DNA of 64,000 nt, from NCBI GenBank assembly GCA_963921825.1, contig OY997588.1, positions 5,904,001-5,968,000 on the forward strand, given 5' to 3'. Positions 31,380-42,362 of this stretch are shown piece after piece (the stretch's first letter is position 1; every line of letters starts with the position of its first letter). The DNA comes from Erodium maritimum (Eukaryota > Streptophyta > Magnoliopsida > Geraniales > Geraniaceae). The position numbers and the translations under genes are program-made. The notes below the pieces were generated by a model, which did no database searches, was not told the origin of the DNA, and was given only the letters and a program-made list of their open reading frames with translations.

Positions 31380-34300
31380 TTAGTCTTCAACCTCGGTATT
31401 GAAAACAAAGCTTGGAAATACTGTGGAGATGTCCCTGGAAGATGATCAGATTAAGAAAACCAAGGTCATTGATTTTACAGGTTAGATATGATGGTATTGG
31501 TATAGTATATAGAGCCTAGAGAGGAGTCTGCATACTTGAGATATGGAAGAGTCATGTTCCTCAAAAGGGTCGGGTGGCGAAGAACAAAATCCTTCCATTC
31601 TTCTTTGTTGATTTTACCGTCCTTATCAGCATCGGCATCAGCAAATGTCTGCAGAACAATTATCTTAATCTGTGTTACAATGGTTGTTACAATGTTTTTT
31701 TCCCAAATGTGAACAGAGGCCTTACCTTGTCAATGATGACTTCAAGAAGTTCATCTGAAAGTTTCATGTCAGACTCCATCAAAATGGCAACTACCATCTG
31801 CTTCACCTAAAAATCAGCTATGATCAACAAAGTGACATGATATTCCAATTATGGGATAATTGCGAAAAAGTACCCTGAGGTATTCGTTTTCTTTCGTAAC
31901 TTGGTAGCCCTCTTACTGATTATTACAAAAAAAAGTACCAAGAACTTGTGTTTTTGTTGCAATTTGTATAAAAATAATGATTTTACCCTTGCAATTTATA
32001 TTTAAGAATCCAAAATTTCATATCCCTAAATATTCTTCCTTTTTGTACTGTACAAAGAGTAGGAAATTTAATGAATATGAAATTTGGATTTTTGTTCTTC
32101 AATTACATTTTAAAATTTAAAAGGGTAAAATTGTTATTTTACAAAGTACAATAAAAAGATAAGTCCATGGTACTTTTTTGCCGTTATAGAAAAGATTGGC
32201 TACAAATTGCAAAAAAAATGAATACCTTAGGTAGTTTTTTACAATTATCCATTCATGATGTTCTGGCTGATTGCATTCAAACAACATTTGCATATAAGAG
32301 TCAAGTATAGAATACATTTACTCACTTCTTCTCGCTCGATAAATCCCGTCTCTCTCAGATCGTACAGCCTAAAAGCGACTGCAAAACATCTAGTTGTGAT
32401 AAATCAAAAGGAAACCACATAGCAGCTAAGTTAAGAGATTGTCTGAAGAACACTTACAATCTATCTTTTCTTCCACGGGGGCATAAGGATGGAAGACATT
32501 GAGGGCATGGACAAATTCTTCAAATTCAATCACACCATTCTTCTTTTTATCAAAAAGATCAAAAACCTGGGAAAAGCACAGCATTGGTTGTGGTCAGTGG
32601 TTACATAAAACATTTCTGAACAATTGGAGACACTTTATTTAAGAGCATTTTAATTTACAGAATAATTGTACACAAATCTCTACTTAATCTCTAGCTTACA
32701 AGCTGAACCAAAATTATCAATCACACAAGAAGACCCCTAACCTATCTATATCTTCCAAGAATGTTGGAAAAATGGCTTCAAGTAGCTTTTTGAGTTTTTT
32801 GCCAAGTCCCACATCGTTGGGCTGGATCCGGCTAGGTCAGGGACGGGCTAAAATTTATTTTTGGACAATTATTTTTTTTTTCAATTTTCTGTTGAGGACT
32901 TATTCAAATATTTTTTGAAGCGCTTTGAATAAGTCGAGGTCAAAGTGGTTTTGGTTTTCCTGAGGTTGATTTGAAAATCAGGTGCGCTTTTACCTTTCTA
33001 CCCTCGTGTTGAAAGCCTATATAAACCTGGCTCTCGCTCTTTACTTCATTACGTTTTACTTAATTTTCATAGCCAAATTACACACTTTCGTTCTTTTCCC
33101 AAACCCTTAACTATTCATTCTGGTCGTCGTTCCGCTACTTCCATATCTGGTAGAGCGAGTGAGCGCGCTGTTGGATAGAGTTGTGTTATCCTTGGAGAGC
33201 ATCTGCTGCTGATTGCCACCACGGTCACACGAAAATATTGCTTTCAAATCAATGGACTTTGTTGTCACGCCACATCTTCGTTTCTCGGTTTTCTGCATGT
33301 CACACCGGTTGGTTGTTCCAGTTTTTCAATTGCTTGTTTTATGCAGTGTTCTAAAAATCCCGACTGGGCGCCGCCTAGGCCCCCTTTTGTGCCTAGCCGA
33401 CTCGAGTAGACGCATATGCGCATAGAACAATTAGATGGTTGTCCAGTGTTGTTCGGTGTTGACGATATTGGGGATTGTGCTTGTAAATTGTTTGATATTA
33501 TTTTTTAGGTATTTTAAATATTTATTACCATTTTTAATATAAGAAAGTTTATATTTTGTTTATATATATATATATAGTAATATATCTATTAAAAAATAGA
33601 AAAATATAAATCTGATTAGTCCCTGATTAATATCCATCTAGTGTTCTATTAATCCCTGAAGATCATAACCGTCCGATTAACGCCTAACGACTTTTAAAAC
33701 CTTGGTTTTATTCTTTGTGTTTTGTTATGAAATTCATTACAGTTTACCTATAATAATCCAACAAAAAGACTCCGACCTGTTTACTTCATCAGCACCAAAT
33801 GAAACAACGCAGCATCAATAACGACATTTAGGCCGAAACGGCACCGTTTCCTTCGTCAGCTCCTAATTACTAACTCAATCCTGAGATAGCCCAATTAAGA
33901 ACGGCAAAACACGGCGACTTCGGGGATTCGCGGGGCGGGGACTCCCCGCCCCGTGGGGATTTAACAGTCGCTGAAACTGAAACCCTCAGGGCCTCAATAT
34001 CAACACTCGCCGAAATAAAAATAACATTTTTCTCTTCCATTACTAAGCGCCTGGTCTCTCTCCGAAACCCTCTTCGCTCCCTCGCGGTTTCGATCACTAG
34101 TGGTTTTGGGTTTCGCTCTCAACTGCGGCGTCGGAGGTCGGTTTTCTCCGGTGAGTTTCTGCTTTTCCGTCTCTGGGTTTTGAGGGTCTGCTGAGAATGC
34201 TGTGGGTTTTGTGTTAGTTTTGGAGATCGGTTCTTTTCTCCTTAAGCAATCTTAGTTTCCGATGTTGGGTTTTGAGAGTTTGCTGAGAACAGTATAGGTT

Positions 34301-37300
34301 TTGTGTTGGTTTTGTAGATGGGTTCATTTCTCCTTAAGCAAGCTTAATTTCTGGTGTTTTCTTGTGCTTTGTTTAAGGGTTTAATTTGTGGTTTTGAGAT
34401 GGTTATGCATTGTTCAAGTAACAGTTGTTGCTTTTTTTTATCCTTCAGTTTTCTGGATATGCACAAAATAAGGTATGTGGTTCAAGTTTTTCTTTTTTCT
34501 ACTTGAATCTCCTTTACTGTTTCCAAAATGATCTGGTGCTACTGGATTTTTTGCTGGTCAATGTTTCAGCTCTCTTTGAACTGTTTAGGATGAACAATGC
34601 TCAACTTTTTCCTAAGTTGTTGTTACATAGTTCTGTAAGGATTTTGGACTTTGTTTTGCCTCTATAAATTATGCTGTTCAACAGACTGAGTCTGAGGTAT
34701 TGTTTTGATTAAGATTTTGTATGTCTTGATTATTATGGGTTATATGTTATTAATATTTTTTAATTATTCCTTTTTAACATATAAGAATATGTTGGTTTAA
34801 AGGTTTATTGGATATGGATACTGAATCAGAGGCTTGTAGTAATGAATCTCCTGATCAAGTTGCTGATTCTCCAATGCCAGTCAACTCTGAGGATTATTCT
34901 ATGGATACTCAGTTAAATGCTTTCAAGAGACAGAAGATAGGTGGAGGTGAAAGCATGAATGAAACAGAACATCTCTATCATTACTTCGATCAAGAAGCCG
35001 CGCAAAAGCTGCTTGTCCGTATGATCATTATGCGACAGTATCCCTTGTCATTTGTTGATCTTCACGGATTTCGAGAGTTAATGACTAGTCTTCAACCATT
35101 ATTCAAAATGCCATGTCGAGACACTGTTGAAAGTGATATCTTGAACATGTACAAGTATGAGAAGGATACTACAATGATGATGTTGGAGGGAAATGAAAGT
35201 AGGATTTCATTGACTATGGATATGTGGATTGCAAGCGATCCAACAAGGGATTTTATGGCTATTACGGCACATTACATTGATGACAATTGGACGATGCAAA
35301 GAAGAATGATCAGGTATGTGTTTCAACAATTTTTGCATCATAATTTAGCTCATATATCATATTGTCTAATTGTTGACTCTTGCATCATTGTTTAGTTCAC
35401 ATGCTATGTTTTCTAATTGTTAATTTTAGGGATAATTGCAAAAATAAATATCCTGCGATATTCACTTTTTGTAATGTGTAGCCCTCTTCTTTGGTAATTG
35501 TAAAAAAGTGCTCTGGACTTGTCTTTTTGTGGCACTTTATATATATTTGTTTCAAAATGACGATTTGTCCCTTTAAAATTAAAATTCAAAAGCAATAAAT
35601 TCATATTTTTCATATCCCTTAAATTTCTTGTTTTTGTTATGAAGTACAAAGAGTAAGAAAATTAAGGGATATGAAATTTGGATTTTTTTTAACTGGTTAC
35701 TTCTCAAATCTAAACTATAAGGATAAAATCGTCATTTTATACAAGACTAGTTCAAGGTATTTTTTTGCAATTATCAATGTTGAGGGTTACAAGTTGCAAA
35801 AAGTGAATACCTCATGTTACTTTTTTGTAAATATCCCTTTATTTTATGATCGTAGTTCAATTCACATACAGTGTTTCGTAATTTCGTATTTTTTATACTA
35901 AAACGTGATATGTTTAGGTTCATACACGTGCCCTGTCCGCATACTTCTGACGATCTTGCTAGTGTCTTGCATGAGTGTATGCTAGATTGTAACTTGGATG
36001 AAAAACTATCTGCATTGACAGTAACTGATTGTGCAACCAATAATGACATTGTTAAAAGTTTGTTGGGAAAGCTTCCTCCTACCTCACTTCTATTAGATGG
36101 GGAGCTATTGCATGTACGTTCTTTTGCTCATATTCTGAATTCAATCGCACAAGATGGTTTATCTATCATTGAACAAGTTATTGATAAAGTAAGAGACATA
36201 GTTGGTTATTGGAGTGCGAGTTCCGAAAGAGTGAAGAAATTTAAGGAAATATCACATCAATTGCAAATTGAGTGTACAAAAAAATTATCTCTTGATTACA
36301 CGACGCAATGGAGCTCTACTTACTCAATGTTGATGGTCGCCTTGAAGTATAAGAACGTGTTTATGCAATTGAAAATTCCGGAGGAGGTTTTTAAGTGTCC
36401 AACAAACGAGGAGTGGGATATAGTTGAAGAAGTATGTGAGAAACTGTGCATATTTTATGAGGTGAATGAGGCGTTATCCGGTAGCAAGTATCCTATTACA
36501 AACATGTTGTTCACTCACATGTGCAGGATTAGATTTGCATTGATGTCATGGCAACCATCTTCATCTGAAATGATAAGATCCATGACATTGAATATGACTC
36601 AAAAGTTTGAAGAGTATTGGCATAGCATACATGGAGTTATGAAAATTGGTATTGTTTTGGATCCAAGATATAAGATGAAGTTTTTGGAATACTACTCTCC
36701 TAAACTTTATGGCAATGAAGCTTCTTTAGAGGTTGACAAAGTCAGAACACTTTGTTCTAAGCTCGTTAAAGAGTACCAATCAAGAGATGCAAAGGCATTA
36801 AGGCAAGAGCGTAATGGGATGCAAAGTTGTGATGAAGATGATGTCTTTGCTGAATTTGATTCATATGTGAGTGAAGTAAACGAGGAGTTGTTAAAGTCAG
36901 AGTTGGATCAATATTTGGAAGTGAAACTCATACCAAGAAGCGTGGATCTTGACATTTTGGTTTACTGGAAAACTGATGGGCTCAAGTGGCCTACTTTACA
37001 AAAAATAGCTAGAGATATTCTAGCTATTCCAATTTCAACTGTAGTATCTAAATCTGCAGTTAGTTATGATGATAGAATGGTCACCCCGCATTGGAGTGGA
37101 CTTCATTCCAACACTTTGGAGGCACTTATGTGTGTTAAAAGTTGGCTATGGAATGAAGTACAAGGTAAATCAAACATTTCATGTGATCTACTTTTTTAAA
37201 ATTACTATCAAAAGCTAATGTATCTTACTTGTTTTTCTTATTCAATCAATTGAAGAAGAAGAAGAAGAAGATGAAGAAGAAGAAGAAGAAGAAGAAGAAG

Positions 37301-39627
37301 AAGATGAAGATGAAGATGAAGATGAAGATGAAGACGAAGACCATGAGCATGATGATGATGAGGTATACCACTAATATATTATATATGTTCATTTCATCGT
37401 TAAGATGATCTTTATACTTTGATATTTCTAACTTCGATTTAAGATAGTACCACGATGAAGGCATAACACTAACATTTGATATTTATTCAACATATGTTTT
37501 ATGTAATGAATATGATGCATTATATAGTGAGCAGTAGCACTACAAACTGTTATGCATTATGTTTGTGATTGATTTTGATTGTCGTATGTCTTGGTATATA
37601 ATACGATAACTTAGCATTTGTATTATACCTAATCTTAAAGTTCTCGTCTCATATTTGTATAGTTTTATGTATTATTATTATTATTATTATTATTATTTTA
37701 TATACTCTTATGTCATTTTTTAACATTTTGAATATGTTGGTCTACAGGTTTAGGGAAATACTTGAAATGAAGACTTTGTTATTACTTATTATACCATGGT
37801 GAAGCAATTAGATTGGCTCTTTGGACTTATATATCAACATTTTCATGTTTTGTTATGCATTTAGTTGGGATTGAGAAACATCTCTTGTTCTGTTGTACAG
37901 GATGGGATTGTAACTGAATATGAGGTGTTTTCTGAGTACACCAACAAGACCCTTCGTTTCACTTGTGTTATGTTCGTGTGCTTATAATCGAATATTAGTA
38001 TTGTGCTCATGTTTATGTTTACGTGTTTCGTGCACTTGGGCTTATATATATGAACATTTCATGTTTTGTGATGTATTTAGTTTGGATTGGGAAACATTTC
38101 AGGTTCTGTTGCAAAAAAAAAAAAAAAAAAATCGAACAAGACACTTACCCTGTCCAGAAATAGATTTTCGCCCGATGGGGTTTGGATCAATGCTAATTGG
38201 AGTTCTTCCTGGAAATACATAAACACCACAGGAAATAATCAAAACCATACAGTATAGTGTATGTATATGCCCCATTAAAGAATACGAATGGAACCAAAGT
38301 TTACCTTGTGAATTAGGCCATCATCAACAATGGAACAACTCAGTTTCTTAAAAAGCTCGTGTAGTGCCTCCACCTCATTAACACTAACTGAAACATCCAA
38401 GGCATTACAAACAGTCCCTACAATTTTTCCCCTAACACAAAACACTAATTCACAGAGAGAACAAGAACATTTGAGCTCAACTTGGAACAAATGTCCCTAA
38501 CATTCTTTGTGATCATTAAGTAATAACCATTTCTATGTACTTCTATAGATTAAAGAATAGAAATAATTACAAAAAATATATATATCACCAGATATTCATT
38601 TTTGTGTAAATTTGTTTCAAAATAACTATTATCCTTAAAAAGAATTATCTAGAATTTTTCTATTTGTGCATCCAAATAAGAATAATATCATTTTTAAAAG
38701 TTTGAAAGATAAAATAGTCATTTTGAAACAAAATTGTGCAACCCACAACAAAAAAAATAAGGGGTAATTACCTTTTGTACCCCTTTTCTATTGATAACAT
38801 ACTTTTTGTACCCATGCGTTTTGTAACGTTCAATAACAATCCCTTCGTTTTGGTAACCGTCATTTAATACTCTTTATGAATTGATCACAGATCATTTAAT
38901 ATCCCTTATGTATTGATAAGGGAACATTTAATACTCATTATGAATTGGTCACAAATCATCAAAATGACGTACCAAAATTTTGTCCGGAACGTTACCAATA
39001 CATTGGGGTACTAAAAGAGTGTTACCAATAGAAAATGGATACTAAAAGTAATTAACCCAAAAAGAAGATAAATCATTTATTTGCAATTATTAAAAAAAGA
39101 GGGATACAACTTGCAAAATAAACAAAATCACCAACCCAGATTTTTTACGCAGACCAAATTAACTGATACAAATATCAGCAATTTTCTTCTGATGAACTGT
39201 AGAGCGAGAATCAGAAATTCCCAGAAACAGAAGAAAAAAATAGTCACTGAACTAACCCAAATTGAACTGAACTTGTCATAATTCAGAAACCAAACCAAAC
39301 AGAACATAAACATTTGAGAAAATGAGAGAGGAATTGAATTACAGCGAGTCTCGTCGGAGAGGCGAGTGAGATCTCGAATGCTGTAGCCGGCGCATTGCCT
39401 CCGGCGAAGGGGACGCAACTGGAAGCAATCGGCGACGGCGTATATAGATACCTCGAACAGAGCTATACACGGAACAAACGAAGCGCAGATCCGTTCTCCG
39501 ACTGACAAAAAGTTCGATCTCTGCTCAAAAAACACGAATCAGCTTCAGTTCTGAGCAAGCTAAACGGATTAGAGAGTAGGGAATTGAAGGATGGGGAAGC
39601 AATTACAGAAGAATTGTTGGTCTCCAT
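31380..39627 (-). CDS. CBL10: Calcineurin B-like calcium sensor 10
   Basis: Calcium sensor that binds CIPK kinases (SOS2/CIPK24) at the plasma membrane and tonoplast in salt tolerance. Nine exons join in frame to 250 residues: 39627-39607, 39520-39343, 38387-38305, 38208-38149, 32566-32458, 32378-32326, 31806-31726, 31648-31536 and 31434-31380. The N-terminus METNNSSRSNF plus a hydrophobic segment at residues 18-37 replaces the myristoylation site of other CBLs and is diagnostic of CBL10. EF-hands 2 to 4 are clear: [26 protein letters not shown] and [17 protein letters not shown]-hand 1 is degenerate, as usual. The C-terminal FPSF motif is the CIPK phosphorylation site. An in-frame ATG six codons upstream (39645) is possible. 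Exon 1 codes only seven residues. Intron 4 (32567-38148) is swollen by transposons. Confidence 0.95.
31853..32250. mobile_element. MITE family B copy in CBL10 intron 6
   Basis: About 398 bp with imperfect terminal inverted repeats of about 55 bp. The left end is GGGATAATTGCGAAAAAGTA and the right end, in reverse, is GGATAATTGTAAAAAACTA. The central part has a second inverted pair around CATATCCCTAAAT. No coding capacity. It belongs with copies at 35429-35837 and 38561-39137 and fragments at 30966 and 53175. Confidence 0.7.
32763..33340. mobile_element. Possible Copia-type LTR fossil in CBL10 intron 4
   Basis: It begins TGTTGGAAAAATGG and soon carries AAGTCCCACATCG, a word common near the start of plant Copia LTRs. 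A TATATAAACCTGG promoter-like box (about 33020) and a pyrimidine-rich leader follow. No internal domain or second LTR is seen. The right boundary is unclear. It is broken or solo, and its age is unknown. Confidence 0.35.
33336..33712. mobile_element. hAT-type MITE, copy 1
   Basis: Spans 33344-33704. The left end is CAGTGTTCTAAAAATC and the right end, in reverse, is CAAGGTTTTAAAAGTCG. The flanks are GTTTTATG and GTTTTATT, an 8-bp duplication with one mismatch, as expected for hAT. The ends match those of the copy at 51931-52242. It lies in CBL10 intron 4. Confidence 0.75.
33960..34802 (+). promoter_or_regulatory. Promoter, leader and 5' UTR intron of the hAT-derived gene
   Basis: A CT-rich leader near 34020-34150 ends in a good splice donor at 34151 (CCG|GTGAG). 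An acceptor at 34801-34802 precedes the coding exon. The T-rich 650-bp interval between is therefore read as a 5' UTR intron. A GC-rich perfect palindrome sits just upstream (33931-33953). Confidence 0.45.
34814..37374 (+). CDS. hAT-family transposase-derived protein without BED finger
   Basis: Three exons join in frame to 621 residues: 34814-35313, 35918-37164 and 37256-37374. After an acidic, Ser-rich head comes the hAT core ([45 protein letters not shown]). The hAT dimerisation region follows at about residues 508-582 ([42 protein letters not shown]). The last exon is a run of Glu/Asp codons with a GAA/GAT repeat. The N-terminal BED zinc finger of active relatives is missing. The frame is open, and intron 1 hosts a MITE. 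It lies antisense inside CBL10 intron 4. It could be a domesticated RICESLEEPER-like gene or a stranded transposon; terminal inverted repeats were not found. If the last intron is retained, the frame ends at 37199. Confidence 0.8.
35420..35846. mobile_element. MITE family B copy in hAT-gene intron 1
   Basis: Spans 35429-35837 (409 bp) with inverted ends starting GGGATAATTGCAAAAATAA on the left and GGGATATTTACAAAAAAGTA in reverse on the right. The flanks TTAATTTTA and TTTATTTTA match at 8 of 9 bases, so a 9-bp duplication is likely. That size fits Mutator-like movement. Confidence 0.72.
37820..38131. repeat. Direct repeat pair and A19 run beside a CBL10 splice donor
   Basis: About 80 bp containing CATGTTTTGTTATGCATTTAG at 37842 recurs with changes near 38058. 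The second copy runs into 19 A residues (38113-38131). The run lies 16 bp from the donor of CBL10 exon 4, on the intron side. It may be the tail of an inserted sequence. Confidence 0.5.
38561..39137. mobile_element. MITE family B copy split by another MITE
   Basis: The left part (38561-38760) and right part (39059-39137) match opposite arms of the family B elements. They are separated by the unrelated element at 38761-39058, which must be the younger insertion. The right end is eroded. It lies in CBL10 intron 2. Confidence 0.6.
38761..39058. mobile_element. MITE inserted in a MITE (GGGGTAATTACC family)
   Basis: 298 bp with imperfect inverted repeats of about 40 bp. The left end is GGGGTAATTACCTTTTGTAC and the right end, in reverse, is GGGTTAATTACTTTTAGTAT. 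The ends resemble those of the Mutator-like MITE at 15605, and the interior repeats CATTTAATACTC-like units. Flanking A-rich sequence makes the duplication ambiguous. Confidence 0.7.
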
Positions 39628-39645
39628 GGAGGAATTGGGCCACAT

Positions 39646-40030
39646 CTCGCTCGTCTCTGTCGCTTTGCGCCTCTGTGTGAGAAGTGAATTATTGCTGAGA
39701 GGAAGAAGAAGACCCGAGCGATGGAACTCTCCGTTACTTTACTGCAGACATATACTGAACGTAACGTGTTCATGCTGAATTGTCACCGTTGTTATAAACG
39801 TGGTAAACAAATTAGTTTGAGACAATGGTCAGCAATTCTTTTTTTCGACTGAATAAATTATAAAGATTTCTTATTCAATTTATTTTATTCTTTTAACAAA
39901 ACATTTATCGTTCGATTTTTTTTTTTCGAGGTTTTATTGTTTGATTTAGATATAACAATAAGAGTGGCTGAGCTTGATATAATGTAATTTTTTTTTAATT
40001 TAAATGATTGAAGTACAATGTTTACATTTT
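39646..40030 (-). promoter_or_regulatory. CBL10 promoter region
   Basis: Sequence between the CBL10 start codon and the ORF1-only element at 40046. The insertion therefore lies only about 400 bp upstream of the start codon. No core element was assigned. Confidence 0.35.
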
Positions 40031-40032
40031 AC

Positions 40033-42362
40033 AAGTAGGTAAGAGAACGCGCAAAAAAGCTAGTCTATGTGACTTTAGGGTTTCCCCTCGTTTTCTCTTA
40101 CGGTCATCGTTTTTCCTCACGGCCTCTATTTTCACTCTCTCAATTCCAAGCTTCTGATCCTTGATGGCACCCTCCTCCAATTCAACATCGTCCTCCTCCC
40201 AAAACCGCATGCCTAGCCTCACCATCGTTATGGCTACACCGTGCTCAGCCGCTCTCTCGCCTTGTTGTGCACGCACCACACTCACCGATAGCCCTTCTCT
40301 ATGTCAGGAAGGGGAATCAGAGAACCGAGTACCTCCACCAGCCACAAGGGAAAACCTGGTCTCTCTGACGCGATGGAGCCCGCAGTAGGACCAGCCATAG
40401 CCGGCGATGGGTCGCCGATCACCAAAACGTCATGGGCACAATCAGATCCAGGGTGCTCAACCACATGCATGGTCGCTGGTTCCACCGCATACCACGGAGC
40501 CCCCGTCTCAACCGCGTGCGCACAAGCTTGGAGGATCCTCGTTACCGGCTAGGGTTTCGCTCGATGCCTTCTCAGATAACCTGGGAGGCGTTTCTCTAGA
40601 GGATGACGACGATGAGGATGTTGTCGTGGTGGTTCCCCGAGAAGCCGTCCCGACCAAATCCGATGAACGGTACCGATTGCCTCAGGTCGGTCGACTCATT
40701 GCCAGGATCTGGTATATCCCGAAGGTCTTAATCGGAGCGATGCTTAAACACTGACAGGTCAACGATATGGGGATGAATGTTCTCTCTCAGAATGTGGTCT
40801 CGTTCTAGTTCCCGTCAGAACCCATTCTCAATCGGATCCGCCATAATAGGCCTTGGACATTTAGCGGGTATCCTCTCTTCTTCCTCCTTTATATCTCATG
40901 CATGCAACCCGATCAGATCCGTTTTCGGTTTATGGAAATTGGGGTCCGAGCTTTCAATGTCCCAAGAGACACTAGAATTGATCAGGTTCGAGCCCTCCTT
41001 ACTAACACACTTGGTCAAGAGGTACCCGGAGCCCCATACCATCTACGAAGTCTTGGGATGACTTCTTGTGGTTCCGGGTTGGACTGGATGTGGACAGGCC
41101 GCTCAAGAGAAAGGCCCGTCTATAATCCCCGAGACACCGACATGATACTATAGTGGGCATACAATATGAATGCCTCCCGAGGTATTGTGCTCGGTGTGGC
41201 AGGCTTACTTATTGAATCCAGCACTGTCTTGCCCATATTTGAGGAGTCGGTAAGGAGGAGGTACGTTTTGATGATTCATTACGTGCTAATATGAGTGTGG
41301 ATACAGTTAAATTGTTGTAAACCCGTTGGGTACCTCCACAGAACCGACGGGAACCGAGGGTGAAAGAGATGCTCACATCCCTCTAGGACCGAGCTAGTAG
41401 GGGGGCCGAGGGGGAGGTATATCTCCCCACCACCGGGTTTCCCTGCTCTATCGCTCGGGGAAGGGACTGCAATTCTGAATACTGGTAACATGGCTAAGGA
41501 GGGTCCCAAGGGGACACCTCTAGTTCTTTAGGGAGTGCATCCAGGCTTGTTAGATGGGACAAGAGAGATTGGGAATACTCGTGACCTGGCTAACCTGAGT
41601 CAGGAAATGGGCTGGGACACGGGGGTGGGAGCCCCAAACATTTCTATTTGGGCTCCCCACAGTCATTGTCGCTTTCTCCTCCAGATGACCCCCATCAGCT
41701 GCTGACAGCAACTGCTCGCGGGGGAAAACAGAAGGACCCGCGTTAGTTGGGTAGAGGCTTAGGACCCCAGCGGCTAAAGATGCAGAAGACCAGGGACAGG
41801 CCTACGCCGGGAAAAGGGGATAGGAGAACTACCCAGACAAAGCTCAAGAGGGCTTTGGAAGCGACATGCCAGCTGATACGCCGTTTCCAACTCATGGATG
41901 AGGAGGAAACTAAAGATGATGTGGATTTGGTGAGGGCTGCAAAACAACCCCGCCAGGCCCCATGAGGCTACTTCGGTCCCGGGGGGTAGAGAGCTGGTGG
42001 CCTACCCCTTATGACCTAGGACCAAGACGAGGAATCTTCTCTGAGGAGCTGAGGACTACACCAGAGGGTCCAGATTTATATTGTTGTTGTTATTTTCTTT
42101 ATTGCATTCAGTACTCTATTGGTTTTTGATTGTTGGACTTTGTTTTCAGTTATTTCGTTTATCAGCACATGGTACAACGTAGGGATGGTTTTCTTTATCT
42201 AGGATGCAAACTAGACTATTTCTACGAGTTCATGAGCGCCGGGTGTCCTACGAAAGACGCAGACTTATCCTGTTTTCAAAACTATTTAGTCCCATTCATA
42301 AAATTCCACATGCATTAGTAATACAGCTCCTCGTTTGTCCTTCCGAAAAAAGTAGGTAAGAG
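40033..42362 (+). mobile_element. Second ORF1-only LINE-like element, ORF decayed
   Basis: Bounded by AAGTAGGTAAGAG at 40033-40045 and 42350-42362, a perfect 13-bp duplication, with a short A-run before the right copy. The 2.3-kb interior holds a leader with CTAGTC...TAGGGTTTCCCC, a Ser-rich N-terminus from ATG 40164, then DUF4283 scraps (GGVSLEDDDDEDVVVVVP at about 40585, PSEPILNRI and NRPWTFSG at about 40815-40870). A zinc-knuckle scrap (CARCGRLTY...IQHC) follows near 41185, then a long non-coding tail. Stops and frame changes interrupt the ORF. No endonuclease or reverse transcriptase was found. This is the same architecture as 9291-11784. Confidence 0.72.

Noticed and set aside
37246-37464. 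Phe/Ile-rich minus-strand frame
   Set aside because: Antisense of the GAA/GAT repeat that encodes the acidic tail of the hAT-derived protein.
39128-39535. Start of CBL10 at the GTG in the membrane-anchor exon
   Set aside because: No ATG in that frame after the upstream stop. A spliced seven-codon exon restores the family N-terminus with correct phase.
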